From: Thermoplasmata archaeon
Lineage (GTDB): Archaea > Thermoplasmatota > Thermoplasmata > Thermoplasmatales > Thermoplasmataceae
DNA length: 64,000 nt
Assembly (NCBI GenBank): GCA_021817255.1
Contig: JAKAVO010000002.1
Span: forward strand, 23,401 to 87,400
Reading direction: 5' to 3'
Of the stretch, positions 16,851-25,960 are shown in pieces. The notes beneath the pieces were generated by a model. That model worked only from the letters and a program-made list of their open reading frames with translations, did no database searches and had not been told where the DNA came from. The stretch's first letter is position 1; each line of letters starts with the position of its first letter. The position numbers and the translations under genes are program-made.

Positions 16851-17471
16851 TTACAATTTCATTTCCAGTTTATTTTTTAGAATCTCGAGGAAAAGCCTTT
16901 TTTCATTTTCCATCTCATATATTTCTTTATTAATTTTTGATACCGAAGTCATTACTGACCATTCATATCCACATGGATTTATTAAGCTGAAATTTGACAG
17001 TTCTGTGTTGACATTCAATCCAATTCCATGCATTGTAATGCCACCTTTTATGGCGAATCCTGTAGATGCTATTTTCTGGTTTCCGGCCCATATTCCCGTT
17101 TCTTTTTTCAGTCTGGATTCGGCATTTATCTTGTGCAACTTCAGGTACTCAATCTCCACTTCATGCACAAAATTGATTAAATCAAGAATGTTAATCCCCC
17201 TTTTGTTCAAATTGAAGATAAAATAAGCTGTTATCTGCCCCGGGCCATGATAAGTAATCCCGCCTCCCCTTTCCACGTAAAAGAGATCTTTCATATCATC
17301 CGGGCTTTGTTCATGATGAATCCCGCAGGTGTAAACGGGGTTGTGTTCACATACAATTACAGTTTCCTTTCCTGAACCATTAACCAATTCATCGTTAATT
17401 CTCCGCTGGAGGGAAAGCCCTTCAGAATACGGGAGTGACTTAAAAAATAAAAATTCTATATTTTTGTTCAT
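16851..17471 (-). CDS. lipB: Octanoyltransferase LipB
   Basis: Moves the octanoyl group from acyl carrier protein to lipoyl domains, the first step of lipoic acid synthesis. The 206 residues from ATG 17471 (MNKNIEF) contain the family block RGGGITYHGPGQ near 72-83, GIWAGNQKIASTGFAI near 125, TMHGIGLNV near 146, and the catalytic Cys in INPCGY near 165 with a downstream Lys. The longer frame to 17552 is rejected because it lies inside the PEPCK gene. The start is 2 bp from the PEPCK stop, so translation is probably coupled. It implies lipoylated enzymes, such as 2-oxoacid dehydrogenase or glycine cleavage, elsewhere in the genome. Confidence 0.88.
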   Translation of the reverse strand: MNKNIEFLFFKSLPYSEGLSLQRRINDELVNGSGKETVIVCEHNPVYTCGIHHEQSPDDMKDLFYVERGGGITYHGPGQITAYFIFNLNKRGINILDLINFVHEVEIEYLKLHKINAESRLKKETGIWAGNQKIASTGFAIKGGITMHGIGLNVNTELSNFSLINPCGYEWSVMTSVSKINKEIYEMENEKRLFLEILKNKLEMKL

Positions 17472-17472
17472 C

Positions 17473-19323
17473 TCATTTTTTTTTAAGCCTTGATATGACA
17501 TTGTAGTAAGTCTCCCATAATTCTTCAGGAAAGTGTTTTCCAAAGGACTCAAAGAATGGTTTCACGGTCTTAAGTTCTTCAATGAATCCTTTCCTGTCTA
17601 TATGCAGTAATTTCTCCATGGTGCTTCTATTTACCGGACCATAATCGAAGTTGTCCAGGGAAGGCACGTTTCCCATGGGAGTTTCTACCACCTTTTTTAT
17701 GTCTCCATTTACCCTTCCCACTATCCATTTTACAACATACATATTATAACTGTATCCTGGCCATATGAAATCGCCTTTTTCATCTTTTCTGAACCAGTTG
17801 AGGTTATAGATTCTTGGCGGTTTTGACAGTTTCTTTCCAACCTCCAAATAATATTTGAAATAATCACCCATATTATATGGCATAAATGGCCTCATAGCCA
17901 TTGGATCGTTTCTCAATTCTCCTACATTGCCGATTGCTGCTGCAGTGGTTTCAACTCTTTGCATTGCTCCGAACAGAACGCCTTCCTGCCAGTTTTTAGC
18001 CTCGATTACAAGTGGCAGCAGGTCACTCCTCCTTCCTCCAAAAGTAAATGCGCTTACGGGGGCACCTTCTGGATTCTCATATTCCGGGGAGAGGTTTCTG
18101 TACCGCCTTATGGGAGTGCTGAATCTGGAGTTTGGATGTGCAGCTTTGCCTTTGCCATCATATGGATTTCCCCGCCAGTCAATAAGATCACGAGGAACAT
18201 CAGGCATTCCTTCCCAGTATGGGCATTTATCGGAATCTATTGCCACATTAGTGAATAGGGTATCCCCTTTGATTGCGTCCATTGCCCTTGGATTTGTAGT
18301 ATAGCTCGTATGTGGGGCAACACCGAAGAATCCGAATTCTGGATTTATGCCTCTCAGTTCTCCTGCAACAGGATGCATCCATGTAATGTCATCACTGATC
18401 AGGTAAGTATTCCATCCCTGTTTCCTGAAATCCTCAGGGGGTTGAAGCATTGAAAGATTAGTCTTTCCACTTGAGCTTGGGAATGCCCCGGAAATGTAAG
18501 TGGTTCTGCCTTCCGGCTCTTTTATGCCTATGAGCATCATGTGCTCAGCCATCCATCCTTCTCTCCTTGCCCTGAAAGAAGCTATTCTGAGTGCATGGCA
18601 TTTCTTGCTTAGCAATGCATTTCCGCCATAGTTTGTATTGAAGCTGATTATTGTTCCCATTCCATCATTTTCATCCGGAAAATGCATAACATACCTGTTA
18701 TCCGGGTTAAGATCTGCTGTTGCGTGCATTCCCAGCACGTATGAATTGCTTCTTGCCATTGGTTCTGCGACCTTGCTTCCCACACGTGTAATTTTCATCA
18801 GGTTCAGCACAACATATGGGCTGTCCGTCAGTTCTATTCCACCCTGCCCAAAGGGGGAAGATAGAGGTCCAAGCCAATAAGGCACTATGTAAAGGGTTTT
18901 TCCAGCCATTGCCCCTTTCAGGCTGGATCTTGCTATTTCTAGGGCCCTGTCTGTATTGAGCCAGTAATTTGTAGGCCCTGCATCATCAGCTGTTCCCCTG
19001 GTGCAGATATAAGTATCTTTTTCTGACCTTGCCACATCAAAGGGGGCACTTCTGTACAGGTATGAATTTGGAAATTTTTCCTCGTTCAGTTTGGCTATAA
19101 GCCCGTCTTTAAGCATTAATTGCGTTACAGCCTCCTCTTCACCACCATCAATAACCTTTAATTCAGGTTTCCCAACAAGGAGCCAGTACTCTGAGATATC
19201 TTTAAGAATCTTTTCGCTGAGATTGCCGTTGGAACTTTTCATTTTGCTAAAAAATAAGCTTTTCTCGATGCTTCTATCAGTAGCCGCCTTTTGATTGCCA
19301 GCTTCTTCAGTAAGTCTTAACAT
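17473..19323 (-). CDS. pckG: Phosphoenolpyruvate carboxykinase (GTP)
   Basis: Interconverts oxaloacetate and PEP with GTP/GDP, the entry to gluconeogenesis. The 616 residues match GTP-PEPCK in length and order: TADDAGPTNYW near 88, YVVPYWLGP-like segment, LGMHATADL, the HFPDENDGMG segment, the kinase-1 loop GAFPSSSGKTNLSML near 278-292, the metal site ISDDITWM, and EGMPDVPRDLIDWRGN. In the P-loop the usual PSACGKTN has Ser instead of Cys (PSSSGKTN). A TATA-like TTTATATATT lies about 45 nt before the ATG. It is divergent from a wHTH regulator and followed immediately by lipB. Confidence 0.94.
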   Translation of the reverse strand: MLRLTEEAGNQKAATDRSIEKSLFFSKMKSSNGNLSEKILKDISEYWLLVGKPELKVIDGGEEEAVTQLMLKDGLIAKLNEEKFPNSYLYRSAPFDVARSEKDTYICTRGTADDAGPTNYWLNTDRALEIARSSLKGAMAGKTLYIVPYWLGPLSSPFGQGGIELTDSPYVVLNLMKITRVGSKVAEPMARSNSYVLGMHATADLNPDNRYVMHFPDENDGMGTIISFNTNYGGNALLSKKCHALRIASFRARREGWMAEHMMLIGIKEPEGRTTYISGAFPSSSGKTNLSMLQPPEDFRKQGWNTYLISDDITWMHPVAGELRGINPEFGFFGVAPHTSYTTNPRAMDAIKGDTLFTNVAIDSDKCPYWEGMPDVPRDLIDWRGNPYDGKGKAAHPNSRFSTPIRRYRNLSPEYENPEGAPVSAFTFGGRRSDLLPLVIEAKNWQEGVLFGAMQRVETTAAAIGNVGELRNDPMAMRPFMPYNMGDYFKYYLEVGKKLSKPPRIYNLNWFRKDEKGDFIWPGYSYNMYVVKWIVGRVNGDIKKVVETPMGNVPSLDNFDYGPVNRSTMEKLLHIDRKGFIEELKTVKPFFESFGKHFPEELWETYYNVISRLKKK

Positions 19324-19484
19324 GTTTTGCTCAATTTCTCTATTTTTTAGAATATATAAAGCCTTGGCTTCAGAGTTAAGACAATTGCGTATATTTTCTA
19401 TAAAAAATATATAAATTAAAATCTAAAAAAAGGAATTAATGAAGAGTCAGATAGTTTTTAATACAAAGAGGCATATTCAGGTCA

Positions 19485-20267
19485 ATGGACCCAGAACCAT
19501 CCCTGAAGGATGTAAATATCAATGAAATCTCCTTGTTGATCAAAATACTCAGAGGAGAAAGAAACCTTACAGTGATGGCCAGGGAAGTAGGGATCACTCT
19601 TCAGGGAGTGAGGTATTACATTTCAGCTATGAAGGAAAGGGGCCTTCTGGAAGATTTTAAAGTTACTCCAAAGGGGTATGAATATCTAAGTTCACTTATG
19701 AAAATCCTGAAAGAATTTGTTGTAGAGGGCACAGATCTTATCTTTAAGTCATCTGACTGGGAATGCATAAGCGACGATAGAATACAAGCCGGGGAACTAG
19801 TTTACTTGCGAATGAAGGGGGGATTTCTCCATGCCTCAAAGAAAAACATGGAAAATGATGCCCAGGCTGTTTCTGTTGAAGACGCCAGAATAGGGAATAA
19901 ATTAAGGATACGGGACATTAAGGGAATAATAAAAATAGATTTTGGAACGGTCTGGATTGAAACCATTGACCAGTTAAATGGCGATAATTTTGAAGATGTC
20001 CGGAAAAAAATATTAAAATCACTTGAGCTGGAGAAGAATGATTATAAGATTTTTGTTATGGGTGAGGGAGCATATTCAATTCTTAGAAATGCTGTTGAAA
20101 TAAACCTGTTTTCTCCGCTGTCCGGGGCGTTTGATTGTGCCAACAGGGGGGTGAACTCCAAAGTCTATACTACGATGGAATCACTTAACCTTAATTTCGA
20201 GGAATTTTCCGCACTGAAGGAAAAATTTCCAATGATAAAAACAAACATGACATATTTCAAAATATAA
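19485..20267 (+). CDS. Winged-helix transcriptional regulator, DUF7839-like
   Basis: A 260-residue protein. An N-terminal winged helix (about 12-70, with LTVMAREVGITLQGVRYYISAMKERG as recognition region, cited in part) resembles archaeal regulators. A larger C-terminal domain has WECISDDRIQAGELVYLRMK near 88 and a beta-rich part with GNKLRIRDIKGIIKID. I recognise the architecture of an archaeal wHTH family with an uncharacterised effector domain, but not its ligand. The gene is divergent from pckG across 161 bp of AT-rich DNA, so regulation of gluconeogenesis is a reasonable guess and no more. Confidence 0.6.
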   Translation: MDPEPSLKDVNINEISLLIKILRGERNLTVMAREVGITLQGVRYYISAMKERGLLEDFKVTPKGYEYLSSLMKILKEFVVEGTDLIFKSSDWECISDDRIQAGELVYLRMKGGFLHASKKNMENDAQAVSVEDARIGNKLRIRDIKGIIKIDFGTVWIETIDQLNGDNFEDVRKKILKSLELEKNDYKIFVMGEGAYSILRNAVEINLFSPLSGAFDCANRGVNSKVYTTMESLNLNFEEFSALKEKFPMIKTNMTYFKI

Positions 20268-20427
20268 TATTAGAATTATATTAATTAATTTATTCCTCGC
20301 AAGGTCAGTTAGTCATTGTTTTTAATTCCGATGACAAATAAAAGAATTTAGATCTACTTATATCAATATTTAAATAATAAGAAATTATGACTACTCTATA
20401 CACAAAGAGGTGCAACTATGGAGGACG

Positions 20428-20823
20428 ATGAAGGTGGCCGTGGGAATTCATATTCTAGCAGACATGTATGGTATAGAACCAGAGCTTCTGGAGCGAAAAG
20501 AGAATTTAATGGAGATAATTGAGAGGTCCATCCGGGTCGGAAACCTCACAAAGATATCTTCAGATTATTATCAATTCGAGCCTGTAGGTGCGAGTGGCGT
20601 GGTATTGCTTGCTGAATCGCATATATCATTTCATACCTGGCCCGAGTATGGTATGATCGCTCTGGATCTTTTTACATGTGGAGATCCTGAAAAAGCAAAT
20701 GTTGCTTTTCAATACATAAAAGAGAGACTGAACCCGAAAGAAATCCAGATTGTTCGGCATGAACGGGGTTCAAAGGTAACTGAAAGCAATACGCCGCAAC
20801 AAACAGCAACACAATTTCTATAA
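20428..20823 (+). CDS. speD: S-adenosylmethionine decarboxylase proenzyme
   Basis: Makes decarboxylated SAM, the aminopropyl donor for spermidine-type polyamines. The 131-residue proenzyme has the family block GASGVVLLAESHIS with self-cleavage between Glu63 and Ser64 (Ser becomes pyruvoyl), then FHTWPEYG and DLFTCGD with the catalytic Cys. ATG 20428 (MKVAVGIHILADMYG) is chosen over GTG 20410 because GGAGG lies 3-4 nt upstream and the family starts there. A separate pyruvoyl arginine decarboxylase (7306) makes it unlikely that this SpeD homologue has switched to arginine. The next gene begins 8 bp downstream. Confidence 0.93.
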   Translation: MKVAVGIHILADMYGIEPELLERKENLMEIIERSIRVGNLTKISSDYYQFEPVGASGVVLLAESHISFHTWPEYGMIALDLFTCGDPEKANVAFQYIKERLNPKEIQIVRHERGSKVTESNTPQQTATQFL

Positions 20824-20831
20824 ATATTTTA

Positions 20832-21740
20832 ATGAACCGTACACAAATTTTTACAATTTTATCCCTTATTATTTTAACCGGCTTTTTAACATTTGTGACT
20901 TCAAATCCTGCTTTAATTGTATTTCTGGTAATTGCCATAATCTTTGGGCTTGACTTAAGCTCAGATGAGCTGTATGAGAATATTGAAAAACTGACCGGGA
21001 AGAAACCAGGGCTTATCTATGGGCTCACCCTTTTCTCTTTTCTAACCAGTTTCGATGAGATTGCCGTATCTGGTGCGTCTATAGGGGTAGGATATTACGG
21101 GATCTCAATCGGAACAATGATAGGATCAGTTGTTGTGACCCTCGTTATATTCCTTATAGTTTTGAAATCCTCCCGGACGAAAATAGAGAATAGATATTTT
21201 CCATTTCTCATGATTGTTCCGATCTATATTCTGTTTCTTATTCTGCTTGATAAATCCGGCTCACTGGCCATCCTTCTGCTGACATTTTCTGTGGTTATTG
21301 CCTCATTTTTCACTTTCTATTATCTTGGTTCTCATGAAAGGGGAGAGAAAACGCCTGAAAACATTGAGAAAGGTGTGTTAAGCAGAAAGATCCTTTTAGA
21401 ACTGGTTTTTTTCATTTTTTGCATTCTTATATTCTCGGTATATCTTTCAAAGGGAACGGGGATACTTGGTGCGTACCTTCACATTCAGGATATCAGTTCT
21501 GGATATATCATACCTGGAGTTCTTGGCTCTATTCCTGAGATAGTTGTCATAAGAAGCTCCATAAAAAAGAAAGATTCCAGTAGCGTTGCAGGAATTATAA
21601 CAGGAAGTACAGTTATTAAGGGAGGCATTCTGCTTCCACTGCTCATTTACGCATTTTCCTACACACCATCATACACAGACCTGGTTGCATCTGGCAGCCT
21701 TATTGTGCTGTTAATCACTATCGCGTTAATATTTTATTGA
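20832..21740 (+). CDS. CaCA-superfamily cation/proton exchanger-like membrane protein
   Basis: A 302-residue integral membrane protein with about ten hydrophobic segments. Two alpha-repeat-like elements can be seen: SFDEIAVSGASIGVGYYGISIGTMIGS near 75-101 (quoted in part) and GSIPEIVVIRSSIKKKDSSSVAGIITGS near 236-262 (in part). They resemble the G-T-S-x-P-E and G-N-x-x-G-S repeats of Na+/Ca2+ and Ca2+/H+ exchangers. The Glu and Asp in them are the probable ion ligands. The match is divergent and the ion is unknown. It lies 8 bp after speD and may be co-transcribed with it. Confidence 0.65.
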   Translation: MNRTQIFTILSLIILTGFLTFVTSNPALIVFLVIAIIFGLDLSSDELYENIEKLTGKKPGLIYGLTLFSFLTSFDEIAVSGASIGVGYYGISIGTMIGSVVVTLVIFLIVLKSSRTKIENRYFPFLMIVPIYILFLILLDKSGSLAILLLTFSVVIASFFTFYYLGSHERGEKTPENIEKGVLSRKILLELVFFIFCILIFSVYLSKGTGILGAYLHIQDISSGYIIPGVLGSIPEIVVIRSSIKKKDSSSVAGIITGSTVIKGGILLPLLIYAFSYTPSYTDLVASGSLIVLLITIALIFY

Positions 21741-21784
21741 ACAAAAATTTGCCATATTAAGTGGAGCCATTTGCTTTGAAGGCA

Positions 21785-23527
21785 CTATACCCGCGTTCCC
21801 CAGAAAATATTCTCCTTTCTCTTGATTTTGATTATTTCTTCAAGAGTTTCCATTGTTTTTTCGTCCAGGGATCTTTCCCTGAGTTTTTTCACGACATCTT
21901 CGGTAATATCAACATAAATTGGCTGATCTGCTGATATCTGCCTGTTCAGTGTGACGCCATCTATTGCTATTGCAACTTCCTGCCCTGCCTCTGCAAATCT
22001 CTTTGAGACTTCACCATCACGGATGCTCTTTATTGTTCCAGCGTATTTGCCATCTTCACGAATCAGCTTGTCTGAAACTTTTATTCGCCCGGACATTACT
22101 TTTACTCCAACAATAATTGGCTTCGCTGCCCTGAATATGTATTCCGGCATTATAATAAACTTTGATGGGACTGGCATTCCCTGTTTGCTTTCCTCGTCCA
22201 TTTCTTCTTTCTTGTTTACCAGCCACTTTTCAATGCCCTCAATCAACGAATATATTACCTTTGATGTCACTACGGCTACGTCATAATTCATCAGGTTGGA
22301 CTTGGCATCAGTTGATAATTCTACATTGAATCCTGCCAGAACCCTGTCAATCTGATCCGGCAACGTTGACACGTCTATTAGATCCCTTTTGCTGACCTCT
22401 CCTATCTGTGTTGATCGTATTTTGATTCCCCTCGAACTCAACTCGAAAGCAACTGCTTCCAAAGAACCCAGAGTATCTGCCTTCAGTGTAACGCCATGTT
22501 CATTTAGCTCAATTTTTACTGTGGTCTCCTCCTGCAATTCCTTTATGATTTCATCCCTGTTCCCCTTGGACTCAATAAGAGTTGTTCCTGGAATTACGTC
22601 CAGTTTGTCTGAAATCGCAATTCTGACACCACATGCTGAATTAACAACGCTTTTTTCAGTAACTTTTGTGGATTTTGATGATACATTCGTAAAAAGTGCC
22701 TTTATTTTTGTTTCCCGGGGGCCCTCCAGAGTATTTACATAGACTGACATGCCTGTCTTAAGCCTGCCCTGATACAGTATGGAATCAAGCGTCATTCCCA
22801 GGGATTCCTCCCTTCTTATTTCAAGGACGTTTGCCTTGGCAATATTGCTGATAAGGACAATAGACGATGTTAGAAACCTCTGGGCAAGGCCGGAAATGGT
22901 CATAAGTATCTCGAGAATTCCGATTGTGTATTTAGCGCTGGAAGGCACTATAGATATATTTTTTGTAAAATCCGAAATCCTGTCGTATCTATCGGCTACC
23001 AGATTATGCTGGTACAGTTGGTTTATAATATTATACAGTTTGCTATCTAACTCATCGACGTATTCCTGCCTCTGCTCCTTTAGAAACTCAGCAAAACTTG
23101 TGTTTTTCGGTTTAACAAAATACTGTATCGTGTCTATCTTATTTGCGACAATTATGAATGGTGTCTTGAATTTCCTTAAAATATTTATGGACTCAATGGT
23201 CTGTGGCATTATGCCATCATTTATGTCTATGACCAGAATTGCTATATCTGCCAGAGCGCCACCCCTGGTTCTCATATTGGCAAAAGCTACATGCCCGGGG
23301 GTGTCTACAAACAGCAACCCCGGAATTTTAAACATTTTGGTTGAAACTTTTCCTCCTGAAATCTCTATTATTCTCTGTATGCTGATTTCAGTTGCCCCAA
23401 TTCTCTGTGTTATTCCACCTGACTCTTTTTTCATCAGGGAAGTGCCCCTGATTGAATCTAGAATGCTTGTTTTTCCATGATCAACGTGTCCGAGAACACA
23501 AACAATTGGCTGCCTGAGGGTTTCCAT
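21785..23527 (-). CDS. infB: Translation initiation factor aIF5B (IF-2 type)
   Basis: GTPase that promotes subunit joining and initiator tRNA placement. The 580 residues have G1 GHVDHGKT at 13-20, G3 DTPGH near 75, G4 NKID near 130, and SSAKYTIG as G5, followed by beta-barrel domains II and IV and a domain III with GSLEAV. The archaeal form has no long N-terminal extension, as here. It is the last gene of the L7Ae-S28e-L24e-Ndk-aIF5B operon, starting 16 bp after ndk. No intein is seen. Confidence 0.96.
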   Translation of the reverse strand: METLRQPIVCVLGHVDHGKTSILDSIRGTSLMKKESGGITQRIGATEISIQRIIEISGGKVSTKMFKIPGLLFVDTPGHVAFANMRTRGGALADIAILVIDINDGIMPQTIESINILRKFKTPFIIVANKIDTIQYFVKPKNTSFAEFLKEQRQEYVDELDSKLYNIINQLYQHNLVADRYDRISDFTKNISIVPSSAKYTIGILEILMTISGLAQRFLTSSIVLISNIAKANVLEIRREESLGMTLDSILYQGRLKTGMSVYVNTLEGPRETKIKALFTNVSSKSTKVTEKSVVNSACGVRIAISDKLDVIPGTTLIESKGNRDEIIKELQEETTVKIELNEHGVTLKADTLGSLEAVAFELSSRGIKIRSTQIGEVSKRDLIDVSTLPDQIDRVLAGFNVELSTDAKSNLMNYDVAVVTSKVIYSLIEGIEKWLVNKKEEMDEESKQGMPVPSKFIIMPEYIFRAAKPIIVGVKVMSGRIKVSDKLIREDGKYAGTIKSIRDGEVSKRFAEAGQEVAIAIDGVTLNRQISADQPIYVDITEDVVKKLRERSLDEKTMETLEEIIKIKRKENIFWGTRV

Positions 23528-23543
23528 ACAATAATATTACACC

Positions 23544-23993
23544 TCAGAATAGTTTTTCATCTCCATATGAGAAATCCAAGATCTCAGGCTCTTCGAAGAA
23601 AATTGGGTATTCATGGTTGAATGACTCCACTGAATCTGATGCGTGAATAATGTTTTTGTCAATGCTTATTGAAAAATCTCCCCTGATTGTCCCTGGAGCA
23701 GCTTTGGAACCGTCTGTAGCCCCCACGAGCCCTCTTACCACGGAGATTGAATTGTTTCCCTGGGCCACCATTGCAATTATAGGGCCGCTTGTAATATAAG
23801 AGACTAAATCTTTGAAAAATGGCTTTCCGTTATGTACCGAATAGTGTTTCTCTGCCTTCTCCACGCTAAGTTTCATCATTTTAAGGCCTTTTATATTGAG
23901 CCCTTTTTGCTCAAGCCTTTTGATGACTTCCCCGGTAAGCCTCCTTTTCACTCCATCCGGTTTGATCAGAATGAGTGTTTTTTCGACTGCCAT
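23544..23993 (-). CDS. ndk: Nucleoside diphosphate kinase
   Basis: Balances NTP and dNTP pools by a phospho-His ping-pong. The 149 residues start [20 protein letters not shown]. They include [20 protein letters not shown] (a variant of the family GxTxPxxAxPGTIRGD), and the active-site His in NIIHASDS near 117. The usual family length is 140-155. The ATG overlaps the stop of rpl24e (1 bp at 23993), so the genes are translationally coupled. The His and the surrounding residues are intact. Confidence 0.96.
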   Translation of the reverse strand: MAVEKTLILIKPDGVKRRLTGEVIKRLEQKGLNIKGLKMMKLSVEKAEKHYSVHNGKPFFKDLVSYITSGPIIAMVAQGNNSISVVRGLVGATDGSKAAPGTIRGDFSISIDKNIIHASDSVESFNHEYPIFFEEPEILDFSYGDEKLF

Positions 23994-24295
23994 TATTGAC
24001 TGCCTTCCTCTGTAACTTCTTCCTTGACTTCTTCGTTCACTTCCTGTTGAGCTTCCTCAGCTGCTTCCTGCTCTGCCTTTTCCTGGTTGTGTGCTTCTGA
24101 TGCTTTTCGTATAGCTTTCAAGTTCTGGTACTCTCTGGTCCATTTAACTTTCCTTGGCACCCTTTTCAGCTTTGTCTGGTTCACCCTGCACTTCTTGCTG
24201 CAGAAGTTGATAACGGCGCCATCTCTTCGTATATAGACCATTCCAGTGCCTGGCTCGATTTCTGTTCCGCAAAAACTGCATTCTCTACTTACCAT
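23993..24295 (-). CDS. rpl24e: Ribosomal protein L24e with acidic C-terminal tail
   Basis: Large-subunit protein with a zinc ribbon. The first 60 or so residues are typical: [29 protein letters not shown] (C-x2-C and C-x3-C zinc ligands) and KVKWTREYQ. After residue 60 a tail of about 35 residues is very rich in Glu, Gln and Ala and looks disordered. The tail is longer than in most archaeal L24e (about 55-70 residues). It lies between rps28e and ndk in the operon. Confidence 0.95.
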   Translation of the reverse strand: MVSRECSFCGTEIEPGTGMVYIRRDGAVINFCSKKCRVNQTKLKRVPRKVKWTREYQNLKAIRKASEAHNQEKAEQEAAEEAQQEVNEEVKEEVTEEGSQ

Positions 24296-24301
24296 ATTGC
24301 T

Positions 24302-24511
24302 TCACCTCATTGAGAGTTTCTTGGCTTCTCTTGCAGTTTCTCTCAGCATCAGTATGTCACCGACCTTTACAGGCCCAAGGACATTCCTCGCAATTATTCT
24401 CCCCTGATCCCTACCAGCCAACACTCTGACCTTAACAGTTGTAGCTTCACCGGTCATACCGGTTCTGCCCATTAATTCCACAACTTCAGCTGGTGTTGCG
24501 TCGTCTAACAT
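24302..24511 (-). CDS. rps28e: Ribosomal protein S28e
   Basis: Small-subunit protein of the platform. From ATG 24511 it has 69 residues, [20 protein letters not shown], then [21 protein letters not shown] and the near-invariant end [14 protein letters not shown]. The frame extends to 24526, but GAGGTG lies 7 nt before ATG 24511, which fits the family start. It follows rpl7ae closely and precedes rpl24e by 6 bp. Confidence 0.96.
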   Translation of the reverse strand: MLDDATPAEVVELMGRTGMTGEATTVKVRVLAGRDQGRIIARNVLGPVKVGDILMLRETAREAKKLSMR

Positions 24512-24522
24512 CCAAAAACACC

Positions 24523-24891
24523 TCACTTATTAAGGTTGGCTACTTCTGATGTTATCTGTTTGAGTAGTTCCTCATTCTTCCCAATGTCTGTAACAGAAAC
24601 CGATGCGGTGGAGCTTATCGCTACCTTAGAACCTAGCTCCGCTCTCGTCTTGACGTAGGCGAATGGAACCTTTCTTTCCTCGCACAACTTGGGAATAAAG
24701 TAAACAACTTCCGGTGGGTTAACATCTTCAGCTATAACTACAAGCTTGCTTTCCCCCCGTTCAATTGACTTTATTACCTCATTAGTTCCTTTTTTTATTT
24801 TTCCACTTCTATAGCAATTCTCTACAAATTCCAGAATCTTCTTCTCTAAAGACTCGGGAGTTTCAAACTTGACATATGTTGTTTTGTCCAT
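24523..24891 (-). CDS. rpl7ae: Ribosomal protein L7Ae
   Basis: Binds kink-turns in rRNA, box C/D and H/ACA guide RNAs and RNase P. The 122 residues from ATG 24891 ([12 protein letters not shown]) carry the RNA-binding block [27 protein letters not shown] (given in part) near 36-62 and the ELGSKV-type loop [10 protein letters not shown] near 88. GGAGG lies about 10 nt upstream of this ATG, and a TATA box is at 24931-24943. It is the first gene of a five-gene operon ending in infB. Confidence 0.96.
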   Translation of the reverse strand: MDKTTYVKFETPESLEKKILEFVENCYRSGKIKKGTNEVIKSIERGESKLVVIAEDVNPPEVVYFIPKLCEERKVPFAYVKTRAELGSKVAISSTASVSVTDIGKNEELLKQITSEVANLNK

Positions 24892-24930
24892 GCTTTTCTC
24901 CTCCTTCACAGAGTAAAACGTTAACTTAAG

Positions 24931-24943
24931 ATTATATATATAG
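24931..24943 (-). promoter_or_regulatory. TATA box of the L7Ae operon
   Basis: The minus strand reads CTATATATATAAT. Transcription about 25 nt downstream would give a short leader holding GGAGG before ATG 24891. This fits a strong ribosomal-protein promoter with a Shine-Dalgarno leader, unlike the leaderless genes nearby. Confidence 0.6.
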
Positions 24944-24964
24944 TTTATTAGAAAAATGAAAAGA

Positions 24965-25855
24965 TTACTGGGATTCTATGTGCGTTGGGTAACTGAGCAC
25001 ATCCATTATCTTGCTTTCCACTATTTTTGGTATTGTACTAATTGGGTCCGGCAATTTTCCTCTTATGTTGTGCTTTTTGTAGAAAGCAGCATAAACCATT
25101 GCTGGAAATGGATACTCATTAACCATTCGGAAGAATTGGTTGAAGATCCTCTGGGTTTTGGTTGCCATAGAGATATTTCCGTCCATAAAATATTTGTAAA
25201 CGTCCGTTACCAATGGATTAATGTTTGTAGTGCCACAAACTCCGCCTTTTGCTCCAATTGACAGAGATTGAAGAAGAAGGTCGTCCTGGCCCTGGTAAAC
25301 CTTTAAGCTGTCTGAAAAATTCGCTGCCACTTCATTGAAAAACCTTATGTCACCTGAAGAATCCTTGATCCCTTCAATTCTTCCAATGTTTTCAACAAGT
25401 GCTTTCATTGTGTCGATGTCCACTTTTGACCCTGTAAATTGGGGGATATTATAGATATACATTTTTCCAGAAAATGCTTCAGAAACAACGTCAAAGTGCC
25501 TTATTATCCATGACTGCTCAGCTTTGTTGTAATATGTGGGCTGCAGCACTATTTTGTTAAACCCCAAATCTTCGGCGTACTTTGCCATTGATTTTGCTTC
25601 TTCTGTATTCTGTGAACCTACGCCAACAAGTACGTCAAAGTTCACAGCAATGTCCTGAACCATTTTCAAAAATTCCTTTTTCGTTTCGAGGGTCATCAGG
25701 TTGAATAGGCCGTTGCTGCCAAGGGGAAATATTTTATTTATTCCAAATTCTTTCATATCATCCAGAAAAACTTTGAGATTTTCTTTAGATGGTTTTCCAT
25801 CGCTATCGAATGGTGTTATCATCGGACATATTACTTCCACATTAGATGTCTTCAT
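24965..25855 (-). CDS. 2-keto-3-deoxy-(phospho)gluconate aldolase, DapA superfamily
   Basis: Schiff-base aldolase that splits KDG or KDPG to pyruvate and glyceraldehyde (or its phosphate) in the archaeal Entner-Doudoroff route. The 296 residues form a TIM barrel of the DapA family: CPMITPFDSDGKP at the start, PLGSNGLFNLMT near 45 (phosphate/carboxylate loop GSxG), the proton-relay Tyr in YIYNIPQFTG near 134, and the Schiff-base Lys in GIKDSSGD near 161. KDG aldolases of Thermoplasmatales belong here. Dihydrodipicolinate synthase is the main alternative and no lysine genes are adjacent. Confidence 0.78.
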   Translation of the reverse strand: MKTSNVEVICPMITPFDSDGKPSKENLKVFLDDMKEFGINKIFPLGSNGLFNLMTLETKKEFLKMVQDIAVNFDVLVGVGSQNTEEAKSMAKYAEDLGFNKIVLQPTYYNKAEQSWIIRHFDVVSEAFSGKMYIYNIPQFTGSKVDIDTMKALVENIGRIEGIKDSSGDIRFFNEVAANFSDSLKVYQGQDDLLLQSLSIGAKGGVCGTTNINPLVTDVYKYFMDGNISMATKTQRIFNQFFRMVNEYPFPAMVYAAFYKKHNIRGKLPDPISTIPKIVESKIMDVLSYPTHIESQ

Positions 25856-25960
25856 AAATTCAATATAACATATATCCTAAAAAGATTGCCAGTCTTAATG
25901 GGTTCTTATTTTGTTTCGCTAAAATCAATTTTGTTTTATACTCATTATTAATTGGTAACT

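Noticed and set aside
22779..23480. 233-codon antisense frame opposite infB
   Set aside because: Shadow of infB with no conserved domain.
24890..24945. Possible kink-turn in the L7Ae leader for self-regulation
   Set aside because: The leader is short, and no clean stem-bulge-GA/AG arrangement could be built around the Shine-Dalgarno region.
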